Shown: one piece after another, positions 33,164 through 40,828 of the stretch
How the letters are laid out: each line of letters begins with the position of its first letter
Position numbering within the stretch: position 1 is the first letter of the stretch
Assembly: GCA_032334235.1 (NCBI GenBank)
Contig: JAVSGI010000005.1
Span: 2,046,001 to 2,110,000, forward strand
From: Paracoccaceae bacterium Fryx2
GTDB lineage: Bacteria > Pseudomonadota > Alphaproteobacteria > Rhodobacterales > Rhodobacteraceae
Length of the DNA: 64,000 nucleotides
Direction: 5' to 3'
Notes under the pieces: model-generated
Seen by the model: only the letters and a program-made list of their open reading frames with translations
What the model was told of the DNA's origin: nothing
The model's database searches: none
Translations under genes and position numbers: made by a program

Positions 33164-35238
33164 GCGTTGCGGCGCACGCCGAAGCGGCCTTCGCGCAGCC
33201 AGGCCGCCAGCGCCAGCCCGGCGGCGAGCAGCAGCCACAGCCAGCCCGGCAGCAGCGCCGCCACCCGGATGTCCTGCGTGACATAGGCACCGCGCGGGGT
33301 GATGCCGATCCAGCCGCGCCCCGCCGCGACCCGGCCTTCGCGCACGGTGCGGATGTCGGGCGCGCCATCCTCCAGCCGCAGGATGCCGCCGCCGGTCGGG
33401 TCGGTCACCGAGGAAAGCTTGTCGCCGCTGGCGATGGTTTCCTCGAATTCCTTCGGAGCCGAGGGGCCGACGGCGACCACCGCCGCAAGCTCGCCCTGCG
33501 CCAGACGGTAAAGGCCGACGACGGGTGCTGCAAACGTCGCCGCATAGGTGCCGGGCGACACCTCGGGCATTGCCAGCAGGGTCTCGCTGCCATCCGGGCC
33601 GGTGATCGTCACATCCCCCGGCGGAGTTTCGGCGATGGAGCGGCGGGTGATCGTCAGGCCCTGACCATCGGCCAGCGCGGTCAGCGCCTCCTCCTCCAGT
33701 TCGGGTTCCTTCATCATCCAGTGCGCCAGCCGCCGCAGCAGTTCAAGCTGCGGCCCGCCGCCTTCGTAGCCGCGCCCCCAGAGCCAGGCGTGGTCGGAGG
33801 CCATTACCGCCACGCGCCCCTCACCTTCCCGCGCCAGCACCAAAAGCGGCCGGTCGCCCGCGCCCTGCATCACCACCTGCCCGCCGGGGCGGGCGGAAAT
33901 CTCGATCTGGCGGAACCAGCGGCCCCAGCCACCTTCGGGGGCCAGCGCTTCCAGCCCCTGCGTCACCGGGTGGCGGCGGCCAAGGTCGGTCAGCGCGGGG
34001 CGGAAGCCTTCCTCGATCACCCGGCTGGTCGCCTCGACCGGCAGGATTTCCGACAGGGGGGAACGCCACAGGCTGTCGGCAGTGCCGAACTCCGGCCCGG
34101 CCGCCACCAGCACCGTGCCGCCCTTTCGGACGTAATCGCGCACGTTTTCAAGGTAGGAGGTCGGCAGGATGCCGCGCAGCCGGTAGCGATCGAAGATGAT
34201 CAGATCGAATTCCTCGATCTTTTCCACGAACAGCTCACGCGTCGGAAAGGCGATCAGCGACAGTTCCGAGACCGGAATCCCGTCCTGCTTTTCGGGCGGC
34301 CGCAGGATGGTGAAATGCACGAGATCCACCGAGGGGTCGGATTTCAAGAGGTTGCGCCAGACCCTTTCGCCCGCATGCGGCTCGCCCGAGACGAGCAGCA
34401 CCCGCAGCCGGTCGCGCACGCCGTTGATCGACACGACGGCGGCGTTGTTGCGGTCGGTCAACTCGCCCTCTGCCACGGCGACCTGGAATTGCAGCACGTT
34501 CATGCCGCCATGCGGCAGGGTGACGGGCAGTTCCAGATCCTCGCCCACCGGCACGCGGTAGGTCTGCGGCTCGCCGCCATCGACGGCAATCGACAGGTCG
34601 GCGCCGGTGCCAAGGCCGACAGGCACCGCGCCCTGATCCTCGATCCGCAGGATCAGCGTGACCGGCTCGCCCAGAATGGCGAAGGCAGGGGCGTTGCGGA
34701 CCACAAGGCGGCGGTCCCAGTCCTGCGCCTGGCCGGTCAGCAGCACATGCAGGGGGGCGGGCATTTCAGGGGCCAGTGGCATGTCATGCGCCTGCCCGTC
34801 GGTGATCAGGATCGCCCCGGCCACCCTTGCACGGGGTTCTTCGGCCAGCGCCTCGGCCAGGGCCGTCATCAGTTGCGTGCCCGCGTCGCCGTCGCCGTCG
34901 CCCACGCGCACCACGCGCAACTCGGTGTTTTCCAGTGCCGCCACCTCGGCCTGCACCGCCGTCAGCGCGGCGGCGGTCTGGTCGGGGCGGGTGCCGATCT
35001 GCTGGCTGGCGCTGTCGTCCACCACCGCAATCACGATGTCGGACAGGGGGGCGCGGTCTTCTTCCTGCAAGGACGGGTTGGCCAGCGCCGCCAGCACCGC
35101 CACCGCCGCCAGCCCGCGCAGCCACCAGCCCGCCAGCCCGCGCCACAGTGCGAAGCCGACCAGCACCGCCGCCAGCACCGCCAGCGCCCAAAGCGCCACC
35201 ATCGGCAGCAGCGGGTCGAAGACCACGGTTCCGGTCAT
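33160..35238 (-). CDS. Large membrane protein with vWA-like and amidotransferase-like domains
   Basis: Product of 692 residues. Two N-terminal transmembrane helices (about 5-55) lead into a degenerate von Willebrand-like domain (SDIVIAVVDDSASQQIGTRP, AGAILITDGQAHD). The centre resembles a class-1 glutamine-amidotransferase-like fold (DLIIFDRYRLRGILP, YVRKGGTVLVAAGPEFG) but without an obvious nucleophile cysteine. A C-terminal membrane helix (LLPGWLWLLLAAGLALAAWL) closes it. It is last in the moxR cluster, whose members are thought to form an AAA chaperone and membrane substrate system. A longer open frame upstream was rejected because it overlaps the DUF4159 gene. Confidence 0.85.
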   Translation of the reverse strand: MTGTVVFDPLLPMVALWALAVLAAVLVGFALWRGLAGWWLRGLAAVAVLAALANPSLQEEDRAPLSDIVIAVVDDSASQQIGTRPDQTAAALTAVQAEVAALENTELRVVRVGDGDGDAGTQLMTALAEALAEEPRARVAGAILITDGQAHDMPLAPEMPAPLHVLLTGQAQDWDRRLVVRNAPAFAILGEPVTLILRIEDQGAVPVGLGTGADLSIAVDGGEPQTYRVPVGEDLELPVTLPHGGMNVLQFQVAVAEGELTDRNNAAVVSINGVRDRLRVLLVSGEPHAGERVWRNLLKSDPSVDLVHFTILRPPEKQDGIPVSELSLIAFPTRELFVEKIEEFDLIIFDRYRLRGILPTSYLENVRDYVRKGGTVLVAAGPEFGTADSLWRSPLSEILPVEATSRVIEEGFRPALTDLGRRHPVTQGLEALAPEGGWGRWFRQIEISARPGGQVVMQGAGDRPLLVLAREGEGRVAVMASDHAWLWGRGYEGGGPQLELLRRLAHWMMKEPELEEEALTALADGQGLTITRRSIAETPPGDVTITGPDGSETLLAMPEVSPGTYAATFAAPVVGLYRLAQGELAAVVAVGPSAPKEFEETIASGDKLSSVTDPTGGGILRLEDGAPDIRTVREGRVAAGRGWIGITPRGAYVTQDIRVAALLPGWLWLLLAAGLALAAWLREGRFGVRRNA

Positions 35239-35251
35239 GCGCGCGCCCCCA

Positions 35252-37993
35252 TCAGTTGCCCAGCCGTTCCAGCAGGGCCGGCACATGCACCTGATCGGAT
35301 TTGTAATTTCCGGTCAGCACATGCATGATCAGGTTGACCCCGAAGCGGTAGGCGATCTCGCGTTGCCGCTCGCCCGCGTAGCCGCGCCCCACAGGGAACA
35401 TCGCCACCCCGCGCCCGTCCACCGCCCAGGCCGAAGCCCAGTCGTTGCCGCCGATCACCACCGGCGTCACGCCGTCGTTCAGGTTGCGAAAGGGCATCCC
35501 CTCGGCCTGTTCGGCATCGGGTGGGGCAGCCTCGACCCAGAGTGCTGCGCCGGTGTAGCGGCCGGGATAATCCTGCAGCAGATAGAAGGTCCGGGTCAGC
35601 ACATGGTCGGGCGGCACCTGTTCCAGCGGCGGGATGTCAAGCGGCGCGGCCAGCCGTTGCAGGTGCTGCGCCTCGGGCGTGCTGCGCCCCCCCATGTCGC
35701 CGTCGCGGGTGTCGAACAGGATCAGCCCGCCGGACCGCAGGTAACGGTTCAGCTTGGCATAGGCGGCGGGCGAGGGCAGCGCCTGCGCCGTGGTGACCGG
35801 CCAGTACAGGAAGGGAAAGAACGCCAGTTCGTCCGATTCAAGATTGACCCCGATCGGGTCGGCCGGTTCGACCGAGGTGCGCTCGAACAGGCGCAGGCCA
35901 AGGCCGCGCAGGCCGGCCTCGGCCACCTCGTCCACCCGTTCGTCATCGGTGATGACATAGCCCAGACGGACCTCGGTCGTGGCCTCCAGCGCGAAGGCGT
36001 CGTCGGCACGGGCCTCCGGCGCGGGGACCAGCAGCAGCAGCACAAGCGAGGCGCGGATCGCGCCAACCCGGCCGGTCAGCCGCCCCGAGATCCACAGCGC
36101 CGCCAGAATGTCGATCAGCAAGAGCCCCAGCGCACCACCGAGGAACGCGCCCTTCAGCGCCTGTTCGCGGGCCGCCTCAAGCCCCTCGACCGCGACGGTC
36201 GCGGGCCATTCGGCGGCCACCAGCGTGGTGTCGGCATTGATCACGTTCAGCGCCACGCGGCGGTCATCCCCGGCATAAAGCCCCGGCGCCAGTCCGGGGC
36301 CGGGGGTGCCCTGCGCCAGCGCCTCGCCAGCCACCCCGGCCAGCTCGCCCGCGTCGGAGGGCACGCCGAAAGCATCCAGCACCACCTCGGGCACCCAGAC
36401 CCGCCCGGCGAGATCTTCGGCCTCGGGGGCTGCGGGCCGGGTGGAAACCGCCAGCCGTTCCAGCATCTGCACGAACAGGCCCGACAGCGGCAGGCTGGAC
36501 CATTCGGCATTCGCCGTCACATGCACCAGCACCACCTGACCCTGCCCAACGGCCTTGCGCGTCACCAGCGGCGTGCCGTCGGCAAGGGCAGCGATGGTGC
36601 GCGACGCCAGATCGGGGTCGGGCTGGGCCAGCACCTGCGCGGTCACTGTCACCTCGGCGGGCACCGGCAGGCCGAAGAACGGGCTGGTTTCGGCAAAGGT
36701 CGCCAGCGCCTTCGGCTCGCCCCAGCTCATCGCGCCGCCGACCGTGCGCCCGCCTTCGCGCAGGCGCACCGGCATCAGCGGGTCTTCCGCACTGCGCGAC
36801 ACATCCGAGGCGGCAAGGCGTGGCCCGGCAAAGCGCAAGAGCAGGCCGCCCTTGTCCAGCCAGTCGAGAATGCCATCGGTTTCATCGGGCGACAGGCGGG
36901 CCACGTCGGCCAGCACGATCACGTCGGGGCTGGCGAGCAGGATGTCGGCAAGCGTGCCGTCGATCAGGTCGGCCACCGGTTCCAGCGCCTGCCGCAGGTA
37001 GTGGGTGGGCGAGAGAAGCTGCAACCCTTCGCGGTCATCACGCCCGGCGATCAGCGCGACCTTGCGGCGCTTCAGGCTGTCGTCGGTCAGGCTGACCGCG
37101 CCGGCCGACCGCACCCCCGCAATCTCGAACCGCGACAGGCGGTTGCGCAGTTCGGGCGGCAGGCTGAGGGCGGTTTCGGCGGTGGCGGACCCGGCTGCGA
37201 AGTCGAGCGTCACACGGGCCAGTTCCCGCTCGATCCCCGCAGGGTCGAGCCCGCGCGCCGACACCTCGGCCTGCACGGCGTCGGCTGCGGGCAGGCGCAG
37301 GGCGGAAAGCTGCACCGCGCCATCGGCAAACCCGGCAGGCCGCAGCGCAAGCACCGGGCGCGGGCTCTGGAACACCGTCACCGCGCCCCGCTCGCCAAGG
37401 GCGGCCAGCAGGGTGTCGCGGCCGGGATGGTCGAGCCCGTCCGACAGCCAGAAACTGGCGAACCGGCCTTCGGGCAGCGCCCCGGCCCAATTGGCGGGCG
37501 ATGGTGCCCAGGGCTGCGGCGCAAGCCCGGTCAGCCGCCCGGCCCAGGCATTGGCCGCCTGAAACTGCGGGGTCTCGGCCGCATCGGTCAGGCGCAGCAC
37601 GGCGATGGGGCGGCCCTCGCGCCCCGCCTCCTCGACCAGCGCCGTTGCCCGGTCGATCCGGCGCGGCCAGTCGCGGGCGTCGGCCCAGCCGCCATCGAAC
37701 AGCACCAGCAGCGGGCCGGTCCCGGCCTGCCGTTCCTTAGGGTTCAGCACCGGCCCGGCAAAGGCGATGATCGCCGCCGCAATCGCCGCCGCGCGCAGCA
37801 AGAGCAGCCACCACGGCGTCTTGTCGGTTTCCACCTCGTCATCGGTCAGGCCCAGCAGCAGCGCCACGCCCGGGAACCGACGCCGGATCGGCGCGGGCGG
37901 CACGGCGCGCAGGATCAGCCACAGCACCGGCAGCGCGACCAGCGCCAGCAGGATCAGCGGCGCAGTAAACCCGATGGGGCCCAGCATCCACAT
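35252..37993 (-). CDS. BatA-like/DUF4159 membrane protein
   Basis: Protein of 913 residues. The N-terminus (FTAPLILLALVALPVLWLIL, then PWWLLLLRAAAIAAAIIAFA) is a BatA-type double-membrane anchor. A vWA-like segment follows (LLVLFDGGWADARDW). The C-terminal 230 residues are DUF4159 (RYLRSGGLILFDTRDGD, LTRTFYLLQDYPGRYTG, NDWASAW). The ATG overlaps the DUF58 gene stop as TGATG. Role in the MoxR pathway is by association. Confidence 0.88.
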   Translation of the reverse strand: MWMLGPIGFTAPLILLALVALPVLWLILRAVPPAPIRRRFPGVALLLGLTDDEVETDKTPWWLLLLRAAAIAAAIIAFAGPVLNPKERQAGTGPLLVLFDGGWADARDWPRRIDRATALVEEAGREGRPIAVLRLTDAAETPQFQAANAWAGRLTGLAPQPWAPSPANWAGALPEGRFASFWLSDGLDHPGRDTLLAALGERGAVTVFQSPRPVLALRPAGFADGAVQLSALRLPAADAVQAEVSARGLDPAGIERELARVTLDFAAGSATAETALSLPPELRNRLSRFEIAGVRSAGAVSLTDDSLKRRKVALIAGRDDREGLQLLSPTHYLRQALEPVADLIDGTLADILLASPDVIVLADVARLSPDETDGILDWLDKGGLLLRFAGPRLAASDVSRSAEDPLMPVRLREGGRTVGGAMSWGEPKALATFAETSPFFGLPVPAEVTVTAQVLAQPDPDLASRTIAALADGTPLVTRKAVGQGQVVLVHVTANAEWSSLPLSGLFVQMLERLAVSTRPAAPEAEDLAGRVWVPEVVLDAFGVPSDAGELAGVAGEALAQGTPGPGLAPGLYAGDDRRVALNVINADTTLVAAEWPATVAVEGLEAAREQALKGAFLGGALGLLLIDILAALWISGRLTGRVGAIRASLVLLLLVPAPEARADDAFALEATTEVRLGYVITDDERVDEVAEAGLRGLGLRLFERTSVEPADPIGVNLESDELAFFPFLYWPVTTAQALPSPAAYAKLNRYLRSGGLILFDTRDGDMGGRSTPEAQHLQRLAAPLDIPPLEQVPPDHVLTRTFYLLQDYPGRYTGAALWVEAAPPDAEQAEGMPFRNLNDGVTPVVIGGNDWASAWAVDGRGVAMFPVGRGYAGERQREIAYRFGVNLIMHVLTGNYKSDQVHVPALLERLGN

Positions 37994-38865
37994 CAGCCCG
38001 CCCTTTCCAGCGCCGCATACAGCCACAACAGCACCGGCTGCGCCGCCGTGCCGGTGTGGTGACACTGGTAGTGCCAGCCCGAGGCGCGGGCCAGCGTTGC
38101 CAGCCGTTCCTTGCGCTCGGCCAGCCGTGCCAGATAGCGGCCGCGCAGGTCGCCCGCCCGCAGGGTCTCATGGCGCAGGCTGCCGCCCATCGACTCGAAT
38201 ATGGTGCGGCCGTCGAACGGGAAATCCTCTTCGGCCGGGTCGAGCACCTGGCACAGCACGCCGCGCACCCCCCGGTCGGTGGCGCGGCCAAGGGCGGTCT
38301 CGATCCCCGCCAGATCGCCAAGGAAATCCGACAGGAACACGGCGCGGCCATGGCTGACCATGCCTGCGGTTTCCGGCGCGCCATAGTCGGCGGCTGAGTC
38401 CGCCTCCAGCGCGTCGGCGATGCGGGGAAGCTGCATCCGGCCGGACCGGGGCGGGGCGGCGTCGCCCGCCAGCCCGACCCGCTCGCCGCCGCGCAAGAGC
38501 AGCACCGCCAGCGCCAGCGCCAGCAGCCGTGCGCGGTCGGCCTTGGGGGGGCGCGACCCTGCGCCGGTGAACGACATCGACTTCGACCCATCGACCCACA
38601 GCGTCACCGTCTGCGCTGCCTGCCATTCGCGTTCACGCACGAAATGGGCATCCGACCGGGCCGAACGACGCCAGTCGACCATCCGCGCGGAATCTCCGGC
38701 ATGGGCCGGGCGGTATTGCCAGAACTCGTCGCCCATCCCCGCCCGCCTGCGCCCGTGATCGCCAAGGATCACCGTCGCGGCCAGATGCTCGGCGGCCGCC
38801 AGCAGCGGCGGCAGGGCCTGGCCCAGCGACTCGGCACGGACGCGAAGGGGGGCGGCTGCGCTCAC
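37993..38865 (-). CDS. DUF58 domain protein
   Basis: Protein of 290 residues with the DUF58 signature (FWQYRPAHAGDSARMVDWRR) followed by a vWA-like segment with LWVDGSKSMSF, a MIDAS-like DxSxS variant. DUF58 proteins are regular partners of MoxR ATPases. It overlaps moxR by 4 bases (ATGA) and is overlapped by the DUF4159 gene. Confidence 0.93.
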   Translation of the reverse strand: MSAAAPLRVRAESLGQALPPLLAAAEHLAATVILGDHGRRRAGMGDEFWQYRPAHAGDSARMVDWRRSARSDAHFVREREWQAAQTVTLWVDGSKSMSFTGAGSRPPKADRARLLALALAVLLLRGGERVGLAGDAAPPRSGRMQLPRIADALEADSAADYGAPETAGMVSHGRAVFLSDFLGDLAGIETALGRATDRGVRGVLCQVLDPAEEDFPFDGRTIFESMGGSLRHETLRAGDLRGRYLARLAERKERLATLARASGWHYQCHHTGTAAQPVLLWLYAALERAG

Positions 38866-39860
38866 GCCGCCGCCTCGAGGCCCAGCGTGCGGGCGGCCAC
38901 GCCGTCGATCAGCGAGGCGAGGCTTTCGCCCCGCGCCCGGGCCGCGAACGAAAGCGCCATGCGATGCGTCAGCACCGGGCGCGCCAGCGCAGCGACATCG
39001 GCGACCGAAGGCGCCAGCCGACCGTCGAGCAAGGCCCGCGCTCGCACCGTCAGCATCAGTGCCTGCGCCGCGCGCGGGCCGGGGCCCCAGGACAGCATGT
39101 CGGTCAGCGCCACGCCTTCCGGCTCGCCGGGGCGGCAGGCGCGCACCAGATCAAGGATCGCCTCGACCACCGAATCCCCGACCGGCATCCGCCGGATGAT
39201 GCCCTGCGCGGCAATCAGTTCGTCGGCGGCAAACACCTGATGCACCTGCGCATCCTCGGCCCCGGTGGTGGCGATCAGGATGTCGCGTTCAGTGGCGCGG
39301 GTCGGATATTCGACATCGACCTGCACGAGGAAGCGGTCAAGCTGTGCCTCGGGCAGCGGATAGGTGCCTTCCTGCTCGATCGGGTTCTGGGTCGCCAGAA
39401 CGTGGAACGGGCGGCCCAGCGGGCGGTGCTGGCCCGCGATGGTGACCTCGCGTTCCTGCATCGCCTGCAGCAGCGCCGACTGGGTGCGCGGGCTGGCGCG
39501 GTTGATCTCGTCGGCCATCAGAAGCTGGCAGAAGATCGGCCCCTCGATGAAGCGGAAGGCGCGGCCCCCGTCGGGCGTGGAGTCGAGCACTTCAGACCCC
39601 AGAATGTCGGCGGGCATCAGGTCGGGGGTGAACTGGATGCGGCTGCCCTTCAGCCCCATCACGGTGGACAGCGTATCGACCAGCCGGGTCTTGCCCAGCC
39701 CCGGCAAGCCCACCAGCAGCGCATGGCCGCCGCACAAGAGCGACGCCAGCACCAGATCGACCACCTTTTCCTGCCCGATGAAGCGGCGGTTGATGCTGGC
39801 CTTGGCTTCGGTCAGCCGGTCGCCAAGGGTTTCGATCTGCGCGATCAGGGCGTCGGCCAT
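38862..39860 (-). CDS. moxR: MoxR-family AAA+ ATPase
   Basis: ATPase of 332 residues, first gene of the cluster. Walker A is LVGLPGLGKTRLVDTL, Walker B is CQLLMADEINRASPRTQSAL, sensor 1 HVLATQNPIEQEGTYPLPEA and an arginine-bearing LDRFLVQVDVEYP. MoxR proteins act as chaperones in assembling or activating protein complexes, with vWA proteins as partners. Divergent from the DUF1285 gene. Confidence 0.95.
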   Translation of the reverse strand: MADALIAQIETLGDRLTEAKASINRRFIGQEKVVDLVLASLLCGGHALLVGLPGLGKTRLVDTLSTVMGLKGSRIQFTPDLMPADILGSEVLDSTPDGGRAFRFIEGPIFCQLLMADEINRASPRTQSALLQAMQEREVTIAGQHRPLGRPFHVLATQNPIEQEGTYPLPEAQLDRFLVQVDVEYPTRATERDILIATTGAEDAQVHQVFAADELIAAQGIIRRMPVGDSVVEAILDLVRACRPGEPEGVALTDMLSWGPGPRAAQALMLTVRARALLDGRLAPSVADVAALARPVLTHRMALSFAARARGESLASLIDGVAARTLGLEAAA

Positions 39861-39944
39861 GGCAGGATGCTCCGCTTGGGTTTATCATATCATTAGACCG
39901 AACTATGCCGCCCGGCACAAATGGCAAAAAGCATGTGGGGACAA

Positions 39945-40514
39945 ATGATCGTGAAACCTTCGGCAGAGGGGGTGATGGCCTCGGTGCAGGCCGCGACGGG
40001 GGCGAAGAAGGGTCCGCCGCCGGTGCACCTGTGGAACCCGCCGTTCTGCGGCGACCTTGACATGCGGATCGCGCGGGATGGAACGTGGTTCTACCTTGGC
40101 ACCCCGATCGGGCGCGAACCGCTGGTGCGGCTGTTCTCGTCGATCCTGAAGCTGGAAGGGGGCCGCTATTACCTTGTGACGCCGGTGGAAAAGGTCGGCA
40201 TCACGGTGGATGACGCGCCGTTTCTGGCGGTCGATTTCACCGCGACCGGCGCCGGGGCTGCGCAGGATCTGACCTTTGTCACGAAGACCGGCGACGAGGT
40301 CTCGGCAGGGCCGGATCATCCGATCCGCGTCGTGCGCGACGCCGAAACCGGCGAGCCCTCGCCCTATGTCATGGTCCGCGCCGGGATGGAGGCGCTGATC
40401 GACCGCAAGTCGTTCTACCGGCTGGTGGAGCTTGGCACGCACGACGACGGCTGGTTCGGGCTGTGGTCGGGGGGCGTGTTCTTCCCGGTGATCCCCTCGG
40501 CCGATCTGCCCTGA
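39945..40514 (+). CDS. DUF1285 family protein
   Basis: Soluble protein of about 189 residues with the DUF1285 hallmark [18 protein letters not shown], then [20 protein letters not shown] and [19 protein letters not shown]. Function unknown; it is commonly next to moxR clusters in alphaproteobacteria. The exact start is unclear: ATG codons at 39921, 39933, 39945 and 39975 are in frame. 39945 has GGGGA upstream. Confidence 0.88.
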   Translation: MIVKPSAEGVMASVQAATGAKKGPPPVHLWNPPFCGDLDMRIARDGTWFYLGTPIGREPLVRLFSSILKLEGGRYYLVTPVEKVGITVDDAPFLAVDFTATGAGAAQDLTFVTKTGDEVSAGPDHPIRVVRDAETGEPSPYVMVRAGMEALIDRKSFYRLVELGTHDDGWFGLWSGGVFFPVIPSADLP

Positions 40515-40590
40515 CCCTCGGCCCCTTGCCGCGCCCGCCCGCATCGCTATCATGCGCCGGGATCAATTGCCCGCCCGACAGGAGTCTGCC

Positions 40591-40773
40591 ATGACCATGA
40601 AAGCCCCCGAGACCGAAGTGGTCACGAAGTGGAAGGTTGCCTGCGATGGCGGCGGCAGCGCCTTCGGGCATCCCCGCGTCTGGCTGACGATTCCCGAAGA
40701 TCCCGGCTGGGTGGAATGCGGCTATTGCGACAAGCGGTTCGTGATCGACAAATCGGCGGCGCACGACCACTAG
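40591..40773 (+). CDS. Zinc-finger (zf-CHCC, NDUFS6-like) small protein
   Basis: Protein of 60 residues with a C-x(n)-H-x(n)-C-x2-C zinc site: [28 protein letters not shown]. This is the zf-CHCC domain also found in mitochondrial complex I subunit NDUFS6. AGGAG lies before the ATG; the open frame begins 13 codons earlier without a site. It is 55 bases upstream of polA. Confidence 0.93.
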   Translation: MTMKAPETEVVTKWKVACDGGGSAFGHPRVWLTIPEDPGWVECGYCDKRFVIDKSAAHDH

Positions 40774-40828
40774 TCGCGCACCGCCACACCGAACCGCCCG
40801 CAAGGGCACCGCAACGGAAGGCTGAGCC

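Noticed and set aside
34658-38062. Plus-strand open frame of 1134 codons antisense to the DUF4159 gene
   Set aside because: Same shadow effect; no start site signal and low-complexity product.
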